Shown here piece after piece: positions 1 to 13,328 of a DNA stretch of 64,000 nt. The notes under the pieces were generated by a model. That model saw only the letters and a program-made list of their open reading frames with translations, was not told where the DNA came from and searched no databases. Every line of letters starts with the position of its first letter. Positions within the stretch are counted from its first letter, which is position 1. The DNA is from Acidovorax sp. 1608163 (GTDB taxonomy: Bacteria > Pseudomonadota > Gammaproteobacteria > Burkholderiales > Burkholderiaceae_C). The DNA lies in assembly GCF_003669015.1 (NCBI RefSeq), contig NZ_CP033069.1, forward strand, positions 1,367,001-1,431,000, written 5' to 3'. The position numbers were made by a program, and so were the translations under genes.

Positions 1-2162
1 AGCCTGGGACGATCTTTGCCTCCATGCCGCTGCGCGTGGGCGACGATTACAACGACGACAAGGGGGCGGCCGCCATTCGCGCGCTGTTCGCTTTGGGTTT
101 GTTCAAGGATGTGCGTCTGGAAGCCAATGGCAATGTGCTGGTGGTCGTGGTGGAAGAGCGCCCCACGATTGCCGATGTCGACTTTGCGGGGACGCGCGAA
201 TTCGACAAAGAGGTTCTCAAGAAAGCCATGCGCGACGTGGGCCTGACGGAAGGGCGCCCGTTTGACAAGGCGCTGGCAGACCGTGCGGAGCAGGAACTCA
301 AGCGCCAGTACATCAACCGCAGCCTGTATGGCGCCGAGGTGGTGACGACGGTGACCCCCATTGAGCGCAACCGGGTGAACCTGACGTTCACCGTGGTGGA
401 AGGCGAGCCCGCCCGCATCAAGGAAGTGCGCATCAATGGCAGCAAGGCATTCAGCGAATCCACGCTGAAAGGCTTGTTTGACCAGGACACTGGCGGCTGG
501 CTGAGCTGGTACACCAAGTCCGATCGCTATTCGCGCACCAAGCTCAACGCCGATCTGGAAACCCTGCGCTCCTACTACCTGCAGCGTGGTTACCTTGAGT
601 TTCGGGTGGACTCCACCCAGGTGGCGATTTCGCCAGACAAGCAGGACATCACCATCACCGTGAATGTGACTGAGGGCGAGCGCTTTGTGGTGGCAGGAGT
701 GAAGCTGGAAGGCAACTACCTGGACCGTGAAGACGAGTTCAAATCGCTGGTGAGCATCCGTGCGGGTGAGCCCTACAACGCAGACCAGGTGACGGAAACC
801 ACCAAAGCGTTCTCTGAATACTTTGGCCGTTTTGGTTTTGCTTTCTCGCGCGTTGAGGCGGTGCCTGAAATCGACCGCGAAAACAACCGCGTCACGCTGG
901 TGTTGCAGGCTGAGCCATCGCGCCGTGCCTACGTGCGCAAGATCAATGTGAGTGGCAACAACCGCACCCGCGACGAAGTGATTCGCCGCGAGTTCCGCCA
1001 GTACGAGGCCGCATGGTACGACGGGGAGCGCATTCGCCTGTCGCGCGACCGCGTGGACCGCCTGGGCTTCTTCACCGAAGTGAATGTGGAGACGCAAGAT
1101 GTGCCCGGCTCTCCTGACCAGGTGGACCTGGTGGTGAACGTGGCTGAGAAGCCCACAGGCTCGCTGCAACTGGGCGCTGGCTTCTCCAGCGCTGAAAAAG
1201 TGGCGCTGTCGTTCGGCATCAAGCAAGAGAACTTCTTTGGTTCGGGCAACTACCTGGGTATTGACGTCAACACCAGCAAGTACCGCCGTACGCTGGTGTT
1301 CAGCACCACCAACCCCTATTTCACGCAAGACGGTATCTCCCGCACTGTGGACGTGTATTACCGCACCGACAAGCCTTACGAGGACCAGGGCGGTAACTAC
1401 GAATTGGTCACCACGGGTGCCTCCATGCGCTTTGGTGTGCCATTCAGCGAGATCGATACCGTGTTCTTCGGTGGTGGGCTGGAGCAGACCCAGATCAAGG
1501 CAGGGACCAACATCCCCGCCACGTACTTGGCCTACGCCAACACCTATGGCGCCACCAGCAACTCGATTCCTTTGACGATCGGCTGGTCGCGCGATGACCG
1601 TGACAGTGCCTTGGCACCCAACTCGGGCCGCTACCAGCGACTCAATTCCGAGTGGTCAGTGGCCGGTGACGCCCGTTATGTACGAGGCAACTACCAGTAC
1701 CAGCAATACATCCCTTTGAACAAGCGCTTCACGGTCGCCTTCAATGGTGAGTTTGGGTATGGCAAGGGGCTCAATGGCCGTCCGTTCCCTGTGTTCAAGA
1801 ACTTTTACTCGGGTGGTCTTGGCTCCGTGCGTGGCTTTGATCAAGGCACGTTGGGTCCACGTGACGTGACTGGCGCATCCTTGGGTGGCCCGAAGAAGGT
1901 CACGCTCAATGCCGAGTTGGTGGCGCCATTCCCAGGCGCGGGCAATGACCGCACCTTGCGCGTCTTCACTTTTGTGGACGTGGGTAACGTGTACGGCGAA
2001 GACCAGAAGGTGACATTCAGCGACATGCGTGCTTCGGCAGGGGTCGGTTTGAGCTGGATTTCCCCCTTGGGCCCATTGCGCCTAGCCTTTGCGCAGCCAG
2101 TGCGTAAGTTCGCTGGCGATAAAATCCAGAAACTGCAATTCCAGATTGGAACGTCTTTCTAA
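1..2162 (+). CDS. bamA: Outer membrane protein assembly factor BamA (5' end missing)
   Basis: BamA is the central pore of the BAM complex that folds beta-barrel proteins into the outer membrane. The window enters the gene in frame at base 3; about 719 residues are present, so roughly the first 40-50 residues, with the signal peptide, are missing compared with a usual length near 765. The N-terminal half is a series of POTRA repeats. The C-terminal half is a barrel with the loop-6 motif SVRGF near base 1825 and a terminal aromatic residue (FQIGTSF), the expected beta-signal. The stop codon overlaps the skp start (TAATG), so the two are translationally coupled. Identity is firm; only the start is unseen. 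Confidence 0.97.
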   Translation, partial: PGTIFASMPLRVGDDYNDDKGAAAIRALFALGLFKDVRLEANGNVLVVVVEERPTIADVDFAGTREFDKEVLKKAMRDVGLTEGRPFDKALADRAEQELKRQYINRSLYGAEVVTTVTPIERNRVNLTFTVVEGEPARIKEVRINGSKAFSESTLKGLFDQDTGGWLSWYTKSDRYSRTKLNADLETLRSYYLQRGYLEFRVDSTQVAISPDKQDITITVNVTEGERFVVAGVKLEGNYLDREDEFKSLVSIRAGEPYNADQVTETTKAFSEYFGRFGFAFSRVEAVPEIDRENNRVTLVLQAEPSRRAYVRKINVSGNNRTRDEVIRREFRQYEAAWYDGERIRLSRDRVDRLGFFTEVNVETQDVPGSPDQVDLVVNVAEKPTGSLQLGAGFSSAEKVALSFGIKQENFFGSGNYLGIDVNTSKYRRTLVFSTTNPYFTQDGISRTVDVYYRTDKPYEDQGGNYELVTTGASMRFGVPFSEIDTVFFGGGLEQTQIKAGTNIPATYLAYANTYGATSNSIPLTIGWSRDDRDSALAPNSGRYQRLNSEWSVAGDARYVRGNYQYQQYIPLNKRFTVAFNGEFGYGKGLNGRPFPVFKNFYSGGLGSVRGFDQGTLGPRDVTGASLGGPKKVTLNAELVAPFPGAGNDRTLRVFTFVDVGNVYGEDQKVTFSDMRASAGVGLSWISPLGPLRLAFAQPVRKFAGDKIQKLQFQIGTSF

Positions 2163-2674
2163 TGAAATCCCTTTTCCGTCAGACATCTTTGGCCCTGTTG
2201 ATGGGCGCAACCGTCTTTGCCGTCTCGGCACAGGCGCAAGAGTTCAAGGCAGGTTTCGTCAACACGGATCGCATCTTCCGTGAAGCCAACACCGCCAAAA
2301 CGGCGCAGGCCAAGCTGGAGCAGGAATTTGCCCGTCGTGAGAAAGAACTGGTCGATATCGGCAGTTCGCTCAAGACCGCCACCGACAAATTCGAGCGCGA
2401 AGCCCCCACCATGGCGGAGAGCCAGCGCACAACCCGCCAGCGCCAGTTGGTCGATCAAGACCGTGACTTTCAGCGCAAGCGCCGCGAGTTCCAGGAAGAC
2501 CTGAGCGCCCGCAAGAACGAAGAGTTGGCCCAGGTTCTGGAGCGCGCCAACAAGGTCGTCAAGCAAGTGGCTGAGGCCGAAAAGTACGACGTGATCCTGC
2601 AAGAGGCCGTGTACATCAACCCCAAGCACGACATCACCGACAAGGTGATCAAGGCTTTGAATGCTGCCAAGTAA
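2162..2674 (+). CDS. skp: Periplasmic chaperone Skp/OmpH
   Basis: Skp holds unfolded outer membrane proteins in the periplasm and hands them to BamA. The 170-residue product starts with a clear signal peptide (basic start, hydrophobic stretch, cleavage after VSAQA). It continues as a charged, Lys/Glu/Gln-rich helical region of about 100 residues that fits the coiled-coil tentacles of the family. The ATG overlaps the last base of bamA, and the gene leads directly into lpxD, the usual betaproteobacterial order. Length is normal for the family. The call rests on composition, signal peptide and context, because Skp proteins share few fixed motifs. Confidence 0.95.
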   Translation: MKSLFRQTSLALLMGATVFAVSAQAQEFKAGFVNTDRIFREANTAKTAQAKLEQEFARREKELVDIGSSLKTATDKFEREAPTMAESQRTTRQRQLVDQDRDFQRKRREFQEDLSARKNEELAQVLERANKVVKQVAEAEKYDVILQEAVYINPKHDITDKVIKALNAAK

Positions 2675-2698
2675 TTGGATGCAACGGGTGGTCGGCGC

Positions 2699-3679
2699 GT
2701 GAGCTTGCTTCTTGGGCAGATGGTGGATGCGCTGGGCGGCTCGCTCGAAGGTGGGGGGCGGGACACCGCCATCCACCGGATCGCGCCGCTGGAGGTTGCC
2801 GGCCCGGGTGACATCAGTTTTCTGAGCCACCCGCGCTACCAACAGCAACTGGCCGCCTCTCAGGCGGCCTGTGTCATTGTGGCGCCTGCCATGCGCGAGG
2901 CCGCCTTGGCGCGCGGCGCCTGCATCGTGGTGGACAACCCTTATGTCTACTTTGCCAGGGCCACGCAGCTGTGGAAGCAGCAGCACGCGCCTGCGCGCCC
3001 GGTGGGCATTCACCCCAGTGCGGTGGTGGATCCCACGGCTCAAATTCACCCCACGGCCACCATCGGTCCGTTGTGTGTGGTCGAGCGCGGTGCCGTGGTG
3101 GGGGAGGGCACGGTGCTCACCTCTCGGATCACGCTGGGCGAGAACTGCCGTGTGGGTGCGCGTTGTCTGCTGCACCCCGGTGTCGTCATTGGGGCCGATG
3201 GTTTTGGATTTGCGCCCTCTCAAGGCACCTGGGTCAAGATTGAGCAACTGGGTGCGGTGCAGATCGGGGACGACGTGGAGATTGGCGCCAACACCTGCAT
3301 TGACCGTGGCGCACTGCAAGACACCGTGGTCGAGGACGGTGTGAAGCTCGACAACCTGATCCAGATTGGGCACAACGTGCGCATTGGTCGCCACGCGGCC
3401 ATGGCGGGGTGTGTAGGGGTGGCCGGCAGTGCCACCATTGGTGCCCACTGCACCGTGGGTGGCGGTGCCATTGTGCTGGGCCACTTGGAACTGGCAGACA
3501 ATGTGCACGTCTCTGCAGCCACGGTGGTCACCCGCTCGCTGTCGCGCCCAGGTCAATACACTGGCATGTTTCCCATCGACGACAATGCGAAGTGGGAAAA
3601 GAACGCTGCAACACTCAAACAACTGCACAGCTTGCGTGAGCGCATCAAGGCGCTGGAGCAAGCCCTCAAAGCAGCATGA
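2699..3679 (+). CDS. lpxD: UDP-3-O-acylglucosamine N-acyltransferase LpxD
   Basis: LpxD adds the second (N-linked) hydroxyacyl chain from acyl-ACP during lipid A synthesis in the cytoplasm. The protein has an N-terminal uridine-binding domain followed by a long left-handed beta-helix of hexapeptide repeats (for example [19 protein letters not shown]) and the catalytic-type segment [10 protein letters not shown] chose the GTG at 2699 (start [14 protein letters not shown]), which gives 326 residues and the normal family N-terminus. An in-frame TTG at 2675, directly after the skp stop, would add eight residues. The gene lies 24 bp after skp and 16 bp before fabZ. Confidence 0.95.
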   Translation: MSLLLGQMVDALGGSLEGGGRDTAIHRIAPLEVAGPGDISFLSHPRYQQQLAASQAACVIVAPAMREAALARGACIVVDNPYVYFARATQLWKQQHAPARPVGIHPSAVVDPTAQIHPTATIGPLCVVERGAVVGEGTVLTSRITLGENCRVGARCLLHPGVVIGADGFGFAPSQGTWVKIEQLGAVQIGDDVEIGANTCIDRGALQDTVVEDGVKLDNLIQIGHNVRIGRHAAMAGCVGVAGSATIGAHCTVGGGAIVLGHLELADNVHVSAATVVTRSLSRPGQYTGMFPIDDNAKWEKNAATLKQLHSLRERIKALEQALKAA

Positions 3680-3695
3680 ACGGAAGAACAATTCG

Positions 3696-4136
3696 ATGAT
3701 GGATATCCACGCAATTCTCAAGCAACTGCCCCACCGTTACCCGTTTCTACTGGTGGACCGCGTGCTCGAGCTCGAGCGCAATGAGCGCATTCTGGCCATC
3801 AAGAATGTGACTTTCAACGAGCCCTATTTCATGGGGCATTTCCCAGGCCGCCCTGTCATGCCTGGGGTGCTGATTCTGGAAGCGCTGGCACAGGCCGCAG
3901 GCCTGCTGGCCTTTGATGCCATGGGCCAGGTTCCTGACGAAAACAACATCTACTACTTTGTTGGCATTGATGGCGCCCGCTTCAAGCGCCCGGTGGAGCC
4001 TGGTGACCAACTGCACCTGGAGATCAAGATTGACCGCGTGCGCGGTGGCATCTGGAAGTTCAAGGGCGTGGCCCGCGTGGGCGATGAAGTGGCCTGCGAG
4101 GCTGAGTTGATGTGCACCATGCGTGCCGTGGGCTGA
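3696..4136 (+). CDS. fabZ: 3-hydroxyacyl-ACP dehydratase FabZ
   Basis: FabZ dehydrates beta-hydroxyacyl-ACP to trans-2-enoyl-ACP in fatty-acid elongation and competes with LpxA/LpxD for hydroxyacyl-ACP, which explains its place in the lipid A cluster. The 146-residue hot-dog-fold protein carries the signature [18 protein letters not shown], with the catalytic pair His48 and Glu62. Start is the first of two adjacent ATGs (ATGATGGAT) behind a GGAAG-like ribosome-binding site. The next gene, lpxA, follows after 11 bp. Confidence 0.97.
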   Translation: MMDIHAILKQLPHRYPFLLVDRVLELERNERILAIKNVTFNEPYFMGHFPGRPVMPGVLILEALAQAAGLLAFDAMGQVPDENNIYYFVGIDGARFKRPVEPGDQLHLEIKIDRVRGGIWKFKGVARVGDEVACEAELMCTMRAVG

Positions 4137-4147
4137 TTTGACCGATC

Positions 4148-4936
4148 GTGAGCAATATCCACGCAACTGCGGTCATCGATCCAGCCGCCAGTATTGACCC
4201 GACGGCGACCATCGGGCCTTATGCGGTCATTGGCCCGCAGGTCTCGATCGGCGCGCGCACGGTAGTGGGTGCCCATTGCGTGATCGAGGGGCGCACCACG
4301 ATTGGCGAGGACAACCGGATTTTCCAGTTTGCCTCGCTCGGGGCGCAGCCCCAGGACAAGAAGTACGCGGGCGAGGCCACCGAGCTGGTTATTGGCCATC
4401 GCAACACCATCCGCGAGTTCTGCACCTTCAACACCGGCACGGTGCAAGACCGTGCCGTGACCCGTGTGGGGGATGACAACTGGATCATGGCTTACGTGCA
4501 CATTGCGCACGATTGCCAGGTGGGCAACCAGACCACGCTGGCCAACAACACCACCTTGGCGGGCCATGTGGATGTGGGTGATTGGGCCACCGTGGGTGGC
4601 TTGACCGGGGTGCTGCAGCGCATGCGCATCGGTGCGCACACCATGGTGGGCTTTGCCAGCCATATCGGCAAGGATGTGCCTCCGTTCATGGTGGTCGATG
4701 GCAACCCGCTGGCCGTGCGCGGTGTGAACCTGGTGGGTTTGCGCCGCCGCAGCTTTTCTGATGAGCGCATTGCGGCCATCCGTGAAATGCACAAGCTGCT
4801 GTACCGACAGGGGCTGACGCTGGAGCAAGCGCGCGAAGCGATCTTGGCGTTGCCCCAGCAGATGCCGCAGGCGCAGGACGATGTGGCGTTGATGGACGCC
4901 TTCATCGCCAGCTCTGCCGCTGGCATTGCCCGTTGA
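4148..4936 (+). CDS. lpxA: Acyl-ACP:UDP-N-acetylglucosamine O-acyltransferase LpxA
   Basis: LpxA catalyses the first step of lipid A synthesis, moving a 3-hydroxyacyl chain from ACP to the 3-OH of UDP-GlcNAc. The 262-residue protein starts at a GTG. It shows the N-terminal left-handed beta-helix with hexapeptide periodicity, the motif [10 protein letters not shown] with His118 and the catalytic-type His121, and a helical C-terminal domain. Length matches the family. It lies between fabZ (11 bp) and lpxB (10 bp), all in one operon. Confidence 0.97.
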   Translation: MSNIHATAVIDPAASIDPTATIGPYAVIGPQVSIGARTVVGAHCVIEGRTTIGEDNRIFQFASLGAQPQDKKYAGEATELVIGHRNTIREFCTFNTGTVQDRAVTRVGDDNWIMAYVHIAHDCQVGNQTTLANNTTLAGHVDVGDWATVGGLTGVLQRMRIGAHTMVGFASHIGKDVPPFMVVDGNPLAVRGVNLVGLRRRSFSDERIAAIREMHKLLYRQGLTLEQAREAILALPQQMPQAQDDVALMDAFIASSAAGIAR

Positions 4937-4946
4937 GCGCGTGCTG

Positions 4947-6104
4947 ATGGAATCCACCCCTCGCATCGCAATGGTGGCGGGCGAGGCCTCTGGCGACTTG
5001 CTTGCAGGCCTGCTGCTGGATGGCTTGCAGGCCCAATGGCCCGACCTCCAATCCCAGGGCATTGGCGGCCCGCACATGGCACGCCGGGGTTTTGAATGCC
5101 TGTGGCCCAGTGAAAAGCTGGCCGTGCATGGTTACAGCATGGAAGTGCTGCGCCGCCTGCGCGAGTTGCTGGGCATCCGCAAGCAACTGCGTGAGCGGCT
5201 GCTGCGCGAGCGCCCTGGCGTCTTCATCGGTGTGGATGCCCCCGATTTCAATTTGGGGCTGGAGGCGGACTTGCGGGCGGCGGGCATCAAGACCGTGCAT
5301 TTTGTCTGCCCCTCCATTTGGGCGTGGCGAGCCAACCGGGTGGAGAAAATCCGCCGCAGTGCCGACCATGTGCTGTGCATTTTTCCGTTTGAGCCTGCGT
5401 TGCTGGCCCAGCACGGCATTGCTGCCACCTACGTGGGCCATCCCCTGGCCAGCGTCATCCCTCGGGTGCCTGACCGCGCTGCGGCACGTGCCGCGCTGGG
5501 GTTTGCGGATCAAGACGAGATCCTGGCGATCCTGCCCGGCAGCCGTTCGTCCGAGGTGCAGTACATTGCGCCGCCCTTCTTTTCGGCTGCAGCGCTTATC
5601 CATCAAACGCGACCAGCTACTAAATTCATAGTACCAGCGGTGCCGCTGCTGCAGGGGCGCATTGAGCAACTGGTGCGTGCCGCCGGGCTCGAAGGGGTGG
5701 TGCGCGTTGTCACAGGCCAGTCGCACACCGTGCTGGCCGCCTGCGATGCCACCTTGATCGCCAGCGGCACGGCCACGCTGGAGGCCGCTTTGTTCAAGCG
5801 CCCCATGGTCATCGGCTACCACATGCAACCGCTGAGCTGGTGGCTGATGCGCCGCAAGCAATTGCAGCCCTGGGTGGGGTTGCCCAATATTTTGTGCGGC
5901 GAGTTTGTGGTGCCGGAGCTGATCCAGGATGCCGCCACCCCCCAGGCGTTGTGCGCGGCCACCCTGCAATGGCTGCAGGCCAAAGAGCAGCAGCCTGAAA
6001 AGATCCACGCGCTGGAGCAGCGCTTTGATGCCCTGCATGAAAGCCTGCAGCGCAACACCTCTCAACTGGCCGCCGATGCGATCCAAAAAGTCCTCGCATC
6101 CTGA
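4947..6104 (+). CDS. lpxB: Lipid-A-disaccharide synthase LpxB
   Basis: LpxB condenses lipid X with UDP-2,3-diacylglucosamine to the tetra-acylated disaccharide at the inner membrane (GT19 family). The N-terminus [16 protein letters not shown] is diagnostic, as are [17 protein letters not shown] and the nucleotide-binding region [11 protein letters not shown] chose the ATG at 4947 (385 aa); an upstream TTG at 4926 would overlap lpxA. Oddity: bases 5591-5633 are a copy of a dispersed palindromic element that is translated in frame (about residues 215-229, [15 protein letters not shown]) just after the nucleotide-binding loop. The 3' end overlaps rnhB by 29 bases. Confidence 0.96.
   Translation: MESTPRIAMVAGEASGDLLAGLLLDGLQAQWPDLQSQGIGGPHMARRGFECLWPSEKLAVHGYSMEVLRRLRELLGIRKQLRERLLRERPGVFIGVDAPDFNLGLEADLRAAGIKTVHFVCPSIWAWRANRVEKIRRSADHVLCIFPFEPALLAQHGIAATYVGHPLASVIPRVPDRAAARAALGFADQDEILAILPGSRSSEVQYIAPPFFSAAALIHQTRPATKFIVPAVPLLQGRIEQLVRAAGLEGVVRVVTGQSHTVLAACDATLIASGTATLEAALFKRPMVIGYHMQPLSWWLMRRKQLQPWVGLPNILCGEFVVPELIQDAATPQALCAATLQWLQAKEQQPEKIHALEQRFDALHESLQRNTSQLAADAIQKVLAS
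5591..5633 (+). repeat. Palindromic element copy 1, inside lpxB
   Basis: This copy of a dispersed element contains AGCGCTTATCCATCAAACGC followed by a degenerate AGCTACTAAATTCATAGTA tail. It lies wholly inside lpxB, keeps the frame and adds no stop. It is AT-richer than the surrounding gene. The other copies are at 6937, 13511, 36741, 46905, 50034, 52231 and 54092. Confidence 0.7.
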
Positions 6105-6738
6105 CGCCTTTCCTGAGCAAGCCAGCCTGCCGTGGCACCCGCCCGGGCTGGTGGCGGGGGTGGATGAGGCCGGGCGCGGTCCGTTGGCCGGGCCTGTGGT
6201 GGCGGCGGCCGTCATCCTGGACGACCTGCGCCCCATTGCGGGCCTGGCCGACTCGAAGAAGCTCACCGCCGCCCGGCGCGAAAAACTGTTCGATGAAATC
6301 CGTGCCAAAGCCCTGTGCTGCAGCATTGCGCAGGCCAGTGTGGAGGAGATCGATCAACTCAACATCCTGCAGGCCACGATGCTGGCCATGCGCCGTGCCG
6401 TCATGGGCTTGCGGCTCAAGCCGGTGATGGTGCTGGTGGACGGCAACCGCATCCCGCAGCTCGATATCCCTGCAGAGGCCATCGTCAAAGGCGATGCGCT
6501 GGTGCAATCCATTTCCGCAGCGTCCATTTTGGCCAAGGTGCACCGCGACCGCTGGTGCGCCGAGGTGCACGGGCAATTCCCCCAGTACGGGTTTGCAGGG
6601 CACAAGGGCTACGGCACGGCCGTGCACATGGCCGCCTTGAAAGAGCACGGGGCCTGTGTCCACCACCGCCGCTCGTTTGCGCCTGTAGCGCAGGTGCTGG
6701 CGATTGCCGCTGGTGCCCCTGAGAAAACCATCGCATGA
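6076..6738 (+). CDS. rnhB: Ribonuclease HII
   Basis: RNase HII nicks RNA in RNA-DNA hybrids and removes single misincorporated ribonucleotides. The motif [18 protein letters not shown] carries the metal-binding Asp and Glu. SKKL, the VDGN segment and [18 protein letters not shown] sequence (here [14 protein letters not shown]) complete the active site. Start ATG at 6076 lies inside the end of lpxB (29-bp overlap) and gives 220 residues, normal for the family. The stop overlaps the next ATG (ATGA). It is the usual last gene of lpx clusters in this lineage. Confidence 0.95.
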   Translation: MRSKKSSHPDAFPEQASLPWHPPGLVAGVDEAGRGPLAGPVVAAAVILDDLRPIAGLADSKKLTAARREKLFDEIRAKALCCSIAQASVEEIDQLNILQATMLAMRRAVMGLRLKPVMVLVDGNRIPQLDIPAEAIVKGDALVQSISAASILAKVHRDRWCAEVHGQFPQYGFAGHKGYGTAVHMAALKEHGACVHHRRSFAPVAQVLAIAAGAPEKTIA

Positions 6739-7514
6739 CCTCTGCTGCCGTCACCCTCATCCAGTCCCGCGACAACGCCCTGATCAAGGACTTGCGCCGC
6801 CTGGCGCAAGACACCACGGCCTACCGCAAACAAGGCCGCGTGTGGCTGGAGGGCGACCACCTGTGCCGCGCAGCGCTGGACCGCTCCATTCGCCCCTCCA
6901 TGGCGGTGTTTTCGGAGTCTTTTTGGCCCCAATGGCAATACGATAAAGCGCTGGCAGCTATCAAAATAATAGTGATTCCAGACGCCTTGTTCAAAGACAT
7001 CAGTGGGCTGGAGTCCCCGGCCGGCATGGGGTTTTTGTGGGACATGCCTGCGGCACAGCCCCTGGACCCCGCCGCTGCCACGGTGGTTCTGGACCGGGTG
7101 CAGGACGCGGGCAATGTGGGTTCCATCTTGCGCAGCGCTTCGGCCTTTGGCTTTCGCCAGGTGCTGGCCATCAAGGGCAGTGCGGCCCTGTGGTCGCCCA
7201 AGGTGCTGCGTGCGGGCATGGGTGCCCACTTCGCGCTCAGTTTGGTCGAAGGCGTGAGCGAGCAGGATCTGGATGCCTTGCAGGTGCCGCTGGTGGTGAC
7301 CAGCTCGCATGGCGGCAGCTACCTGCACCAGGCAGCCTTGCCCTGGCCTTGCGCCTGGGTCATGGGGCACGAAGGGCAGGGCGTTGCTGCGTCGCTCGAA
7401 GCCCGGGCCGCCTTGCGCATCCGCATCGCCCAGCCGGGGGGCGAGGAATCTTTGAACGTGGGCGCCGCCGCCGCCATTTGCCTGCATGCCAGCGGCGCCA
7501 TGCGCTCCGCGTAA
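6735..7514 (+). CDS. SpoU/TrmH-family RNA 2'-O-methyltransferase (RlmB-like)
   Basis: SpoU enzymes methylate ribose 2'-OH groups of rRNA or tRNA with S-adenosylmethionine through a knotted C-terminal domain. The three family motifs are visible: [26 protein letters not shown] and [14 protein letters not shown]. The N-terminal part resembles the substrate-binding domain. At 259 aa it is of RlmB size, but the exact target base cannot be read from sequence. The ATG overlaps the rnhB stop by 4 bases. A dispersed palindromic element (6937-6979) is translated within it as about residues 68-81 ([14 protein letters not shown]). Confidence 0.88.
   Translation: MTSAAVTLIQSRDNALIKDLRRLAQDTTAYRKQGRVWLEGDHLCRAALDRSIRPSMAVFSESFWPQWQYDKALAAIKIIVIPDALFKDISGLESPAGMGFLWDMPAAQPLDPAAATVVLDRVQDAGNVGSILRSASAFGFRQVLAIKGSAALWSPKVLRAGMGAHFALSLVEGVSEQDLDALQVPLVVTSSHGGSYLHQAALPWPCAWVMGHEGQGVAASLEARAALRIRIAQPGGEESLNVGAAAAICLHASGAMRSA
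6937..6979 (+). repeat. Palindromic element copy 2, inside the SpoU gene
   Basis: Contains ATAAAGCGCTGGCAGCTATC plus an AT-rich tail ending in AATAGTGATT. It lies in frame in the linker between the two domains of the methyltransferase, where an insertion would be tolerated. Confidence 0.75.
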
Positions 7515-7589
7515 GCGAGCGCTTAACCCTTTCTCTGCGAACCATGTTGCGGTGCATCATTTTGCATCGTGGTTTTTGCCCGATGCGGG

Positions 7590-7595
7590 TATAAT
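7590..7595 (+). promoter_or_regulatory. Probable carA promoter, -10 box
   Basis: A perfect TATAAT lies 129 bp before the carA start in a 210-bp gap with no gene. No good -35 hexamer is found at the usual 16-18 bp, so strength is uncertain. The transcribed leader contains a 7-bp stem with a 3-nt loop (CACTCGC / GCGAGTG, 7667-7683) but no T-run, so I do not call an attenuator. Confidence 0.5.
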
Positions 7596-7724
7596 CAGGG
7601 GCTTTTCTCGCAACAGCGTCGCCCGACCGCACCCAAAGCAATAACCCATCTGAGAGCAGCCACTGGCACTCGCCTTGCGAGTGGCCTGCAGGCGCCGGGC
7701 GACCGTAACCATCCGGAGAACCCA

Positions 7725-8897
7725 GTGCTTTTGTCTATCCAGGGAACCTTCCCGCCCGCCATCCTGGCGCTCGCAGACGGCACGGTCTTTATCGGCAATT
7801 CGATTGGTGCCACCGGCACCACCGTCGGCGAAGTGGTTTTCAACACCGCTATCACCGGCTACCAGGAAATCCTCACAGACCCCAGCTACTGCCAGCAGAT
7901 CGTGACGCTCACGTATCCGCACATCGGCAACTACGGTGTCAATGCCGAGGACGTCGAAGCCGACAAGATCCACGCCGCAGGTCTCATCATCAAAGACTTG
8001 CCTTTGCTGTCCAGCAACTTCCGCGAGTCCGAAACGCTCTCGCAGTACCTGGTCCGTGAAAACACGGTCGCCATTGCCAACATCGATACCCGCAAGCTCA
8101 CCCGCCTGCTGCGCAGCAAGGGCGCGCAAAACGGCGCGATCGTCGGTCTGGCGGCAGGCCAGTCGGTGACGCAGGCATTGATTGATGAGGCGGTGGCCAA
8201 AGCCAAGGCCGCCCCCAACATGGCGGGCCTGGACTTGGCCCAGGTGGTGACCACGGCCACCCGCTACGAATGGACCCAGACCGAGTGGAAGCTGGGCTCG
8301 GGCTACGGCGAACTCACTGCCCCCCAGTTCCATGTGGTGGCTTACGACTTTGGCGTCAAGAAAAACATCTTGCGCATGCTGGCCGAGCGCGGTTGCAAGG
8401 TCACCGTGGTGCCCGCCAAGACGCCCGCAGCCGACGTGCTGGCCCTCAACCCCGATGGCGTGTTCCTGTCCAACGGCCCGGGTGACCCAGCCCCTTGCGA
8501 CTACGCCATTGCCGCTGCGCGCACCTTGATGGACAGTGGTGTGCCCACGTTCGGTATCTGCCTGGGCCACCAGATCATGGCCCTGGCCTCGGGTGCCAAG
8601 ACCTTCAAAATGGTCAACAGCCACCATGGTGCCAACCACCCCGTGAAAGACCTGGACACTGGCCGCGTGAGCATCACCAGCCAGAACCATGGCTTTGCGG
8701 TGGACATGGAGTCGTTGCCCGCCACGCTGCGCCCCACCCACATCAGCCTGTTCGATGGCACGCTGCAGGGTCTGGAGCGCACTGACAAGCCCGCGTTCTG
8801 CTTCCAGGGCCACCCTGAGGCTTCTCCCGGTCCGCACGACATCGCCTACCTGTTTGACCGCTTCACCCGCGCCATGCAGGCAGCGAAAGCAGCGTAA
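7725..8897 (+). CDS. carA: Carbamoyl-phosphate synthase small (glutaminase) subunit
   Basis: CarA hydrolyses glutamine and channels ammonia to CarB to make carbamoyl phosphate for arginine and pyrimidine synthesis. The class I amidotransferase domain is complete: nucleophile Cys279 in [10 protein letters not shown], and the His/Glu of [11 protein letters not shown]. Upstream are the CarA-specific N-terminal domain and the SNGPGDP oxyanion segment. I chose GTG at 7725 behind GGAGA, giving 390 aa; the frame is open further upstream but has no family similarity there. carB follows after one small unknown gene. Confidence 0.96.
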   Translation: MLLSIQGTFPPAILALADGTVFIGNSIGATGTTVGEVVFNTAITGYQEILTDPSYCQQIVTLTYPHIGNYGVNAEDVEADKIHAAGLIIKDLPLLSSNFRESETLSQYLVRENTVAIANIDTRKLTRLLRSKGAQNGAIVGLAAGQSVTQALIDEAVAKAKAAPNMAGLDLAQVVTTATRYEWTQTEWKLGSGYGELTAPQFHVVAYDFGVKKNILRMLAERGCKVTVVPAKTPAADVLALNPDGVFLSNGPGDPAPCDYAIAAARTLMDSGVPTFGICLGHQIMALASGAKTFKMVNSHHGANHPVKDLDTGRVSITSQNHGFAVDMESLPATLRPTHISLFDGTLQGLERTDKPAFCFQGHPEASPGPHDIAYLFDRFTRAMQAAKAA

Positions 8898-8925
8898 GAA
8901 GCTCGTTTCGAGAAGGTCTTGCCCC

Positions 8926-9339
8926 ATGAAATTGTTCAGTTTCCCCGCAGCCTCGCTGGAAAAAGCGATCCACAAGCGTGTGCTAACCTTGCCTTCGCCC
9001 CACAAAGAGTGGTTTACCGAGCGTTGGCAGCAAAAGCCTTACAAAAAGGCGTTCATTGAAAACAAGGCCATGCCGTTGGTGACCCTGGTGGCCAAGGGCA
9101 AAACCTGGGATGACGCCACGTTTGCCGAGGCAATGCAGGACTGGGATGTGACGTTTTATGAGGCCGAAGCCGAAGTGCTGCGCCCGCTGATTCAAGGCGA
9201 TGGCCTTTTGCAGCTGATGCAAAAGAACCTGCCCCCAGAGCGTGTGCAGGCCCTTCTCGACAAGCTGACCCTGCGGCGCGACGCGATTGCCGCCGCCCCA
9301 TCCTCCAGCCCCCAGGCAGCCGAACCTACGATCGACTGA
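8926..9339 (+). CDS. Conserved-looking hypothetical protein between carA and carB
   Basis: The 137-residue soluble product starts [20 protein letters not shown] and has no signal peptide or membrane segment. It is rich in Lys, Glu and Gln, looks mainly helical, and ends in an Ala/Pro/Ser-rich tail of about 20 residues. Codon use is like its neighbours, and it sits 28 bp after carA and 10 bp before carB, so it is co-transcribed with them. I recognise no domain. Position suggests a lineage-specific gene kept in the carAB operon; a role in carbamoyl-phosphate synthesis would be guesswork. Confidence 0.75.
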   Translation: MKLFSFPAASLEKAIHKRVLTLPSPHKEWFTERWQQKPYKKAFIENKAMPLVTLVAKGKTWDDATFAEAMQDWDVTFYEAEAEVLRPLIQGDGLLQLMQKNLPPERVQALLDKLTLRRDAIAAAPSSSPQAAEPTID

Positions 9340-9349
9340 TCGACGCACC

Positions 9350-12616
<3,267 letters not shown>

Positions 12617-12689
12617 GGCGCCCCGATCGCGTTGTTTGAGGGTGGCCTGAGCCATCGCAAAAGCGGCATAATCGGCCCCTGACCAGACA

Positions 12690-12721
12690 CCGCCGCGCGG
12701 CAACGTGCGGCGGTTTCCTTT
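12690..12721 (+). terminator. Intrinsic terminator after carB
   Basis: A 7-bp GC stem CCGCCGC / GCGGCGG (12690-12696 and 12707-12713) is followed by TTTCCTTTT. It separates the carAB operon from greA. Confidence 0.75.
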
Positions 12722-12835
12722 TGTAGGGTCGTGAATACGTGGTGTCTGCGCAGTAGCGCCGACCGACCTCATACCGACCCAATGGCTGCAGCCCTGTGGC
12801 GCTGCAGTTGTCCTGATTTATGGAGAGTGACACGA

Positions 12836-13312
12836 ATGGCCACCATTCCAATTACCAAGCGCGGCGCTGAAATACTCAAGGAAGAGCTGCATCGACTCAA
12901 GACCGTGGAGCGCCCCTCCGTGATCACTGCGATTGCGGAAGCCCGTGCCCAGGGTGACCTGAGCGAAAACGCTGACTACGACGCAGCGAAAGACCGCCAG
13001 GGTTTTATCGAAGGACGCATTCAGGAGATTGAAGGCAAGCTCTCCGTGGCCCAGGTGATTGACCCTAGCGCCGTCGACGGTGGCGGCAAAGTGGTGTTTG
13101 GCGCCACGGTGGAACTGGAAGACGAAGAGTCTGGCGATTTGGTGAAGTACCAAATCGTGGGGGAGGACGAGGCCGATCTGAAGAAGGGGCTGATCAACAT
13201 CTCCAGCCCTATCGCCCGTGCGTTGATTGGCAAGGAAGAGGGCGACACCGCTGAAGTGCAAGCCCCAGGCGGTATCCGTCGCTATGAGGTGGTGGCTGTC
13301 AGCTACCTGTGA
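12836..13312 (+). CDS. greA: Transcription elongation factor GreA
   Basis: GreA rescues backtracked RNA polymerase by stimulating cleavage of the transcript 3' end. The 158-residue protein has the N-terminal antiparallel coiled coil with the acidic tip segment [17 protein letters not shown], then the C-terminal FKBP-like domain ending [16 protein letters not shown] at 12836 follows GGAG. It is 219 bp after carB with a terminator between, so it probably has its own promoter. The DUF4149 gene follows after 16 bp. Confidence 0.97.
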   Translation: MATIPITKRGAEILKEELHRLKTVERPSVITAIAEARAQGDLSENADYDAAKDRQGFIEGRIQEIEGKLSVAQVIDPSAVDGGGKVVFGATVELEDEESGDLVKYQIVGEDEADLKKGLINISSPIARALIGKEEGDTAEVQAPGGIRRYEVVAVSYL

Positions 13313-13328
13313 CCAGGGATTGACCACC

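Noticed and set aside
2675..2698. TTG at 2675 as the lpxD start
   Set aside because: It would directly follow the skp stop and add eight residues that are not part of the family N-terminus; GTG at 2699 gives the usual start.
2159..3721. A 520-codon open frame on the minus strand across skp-lpxD
   Set aside because: It is antisense to clear lpxD and skp. High-GC codon bias of the real genes keeps the antisense frame open. The translation is His/Gln/Arg-rich with no domain.
7667..7683. Hairpin in the carA leader as a pyrimidine attenuator
   Set aside because: Only a 7-bp stem with no T-run and no leader peptide or UTP-sensitive run, so attenuation is not supported.
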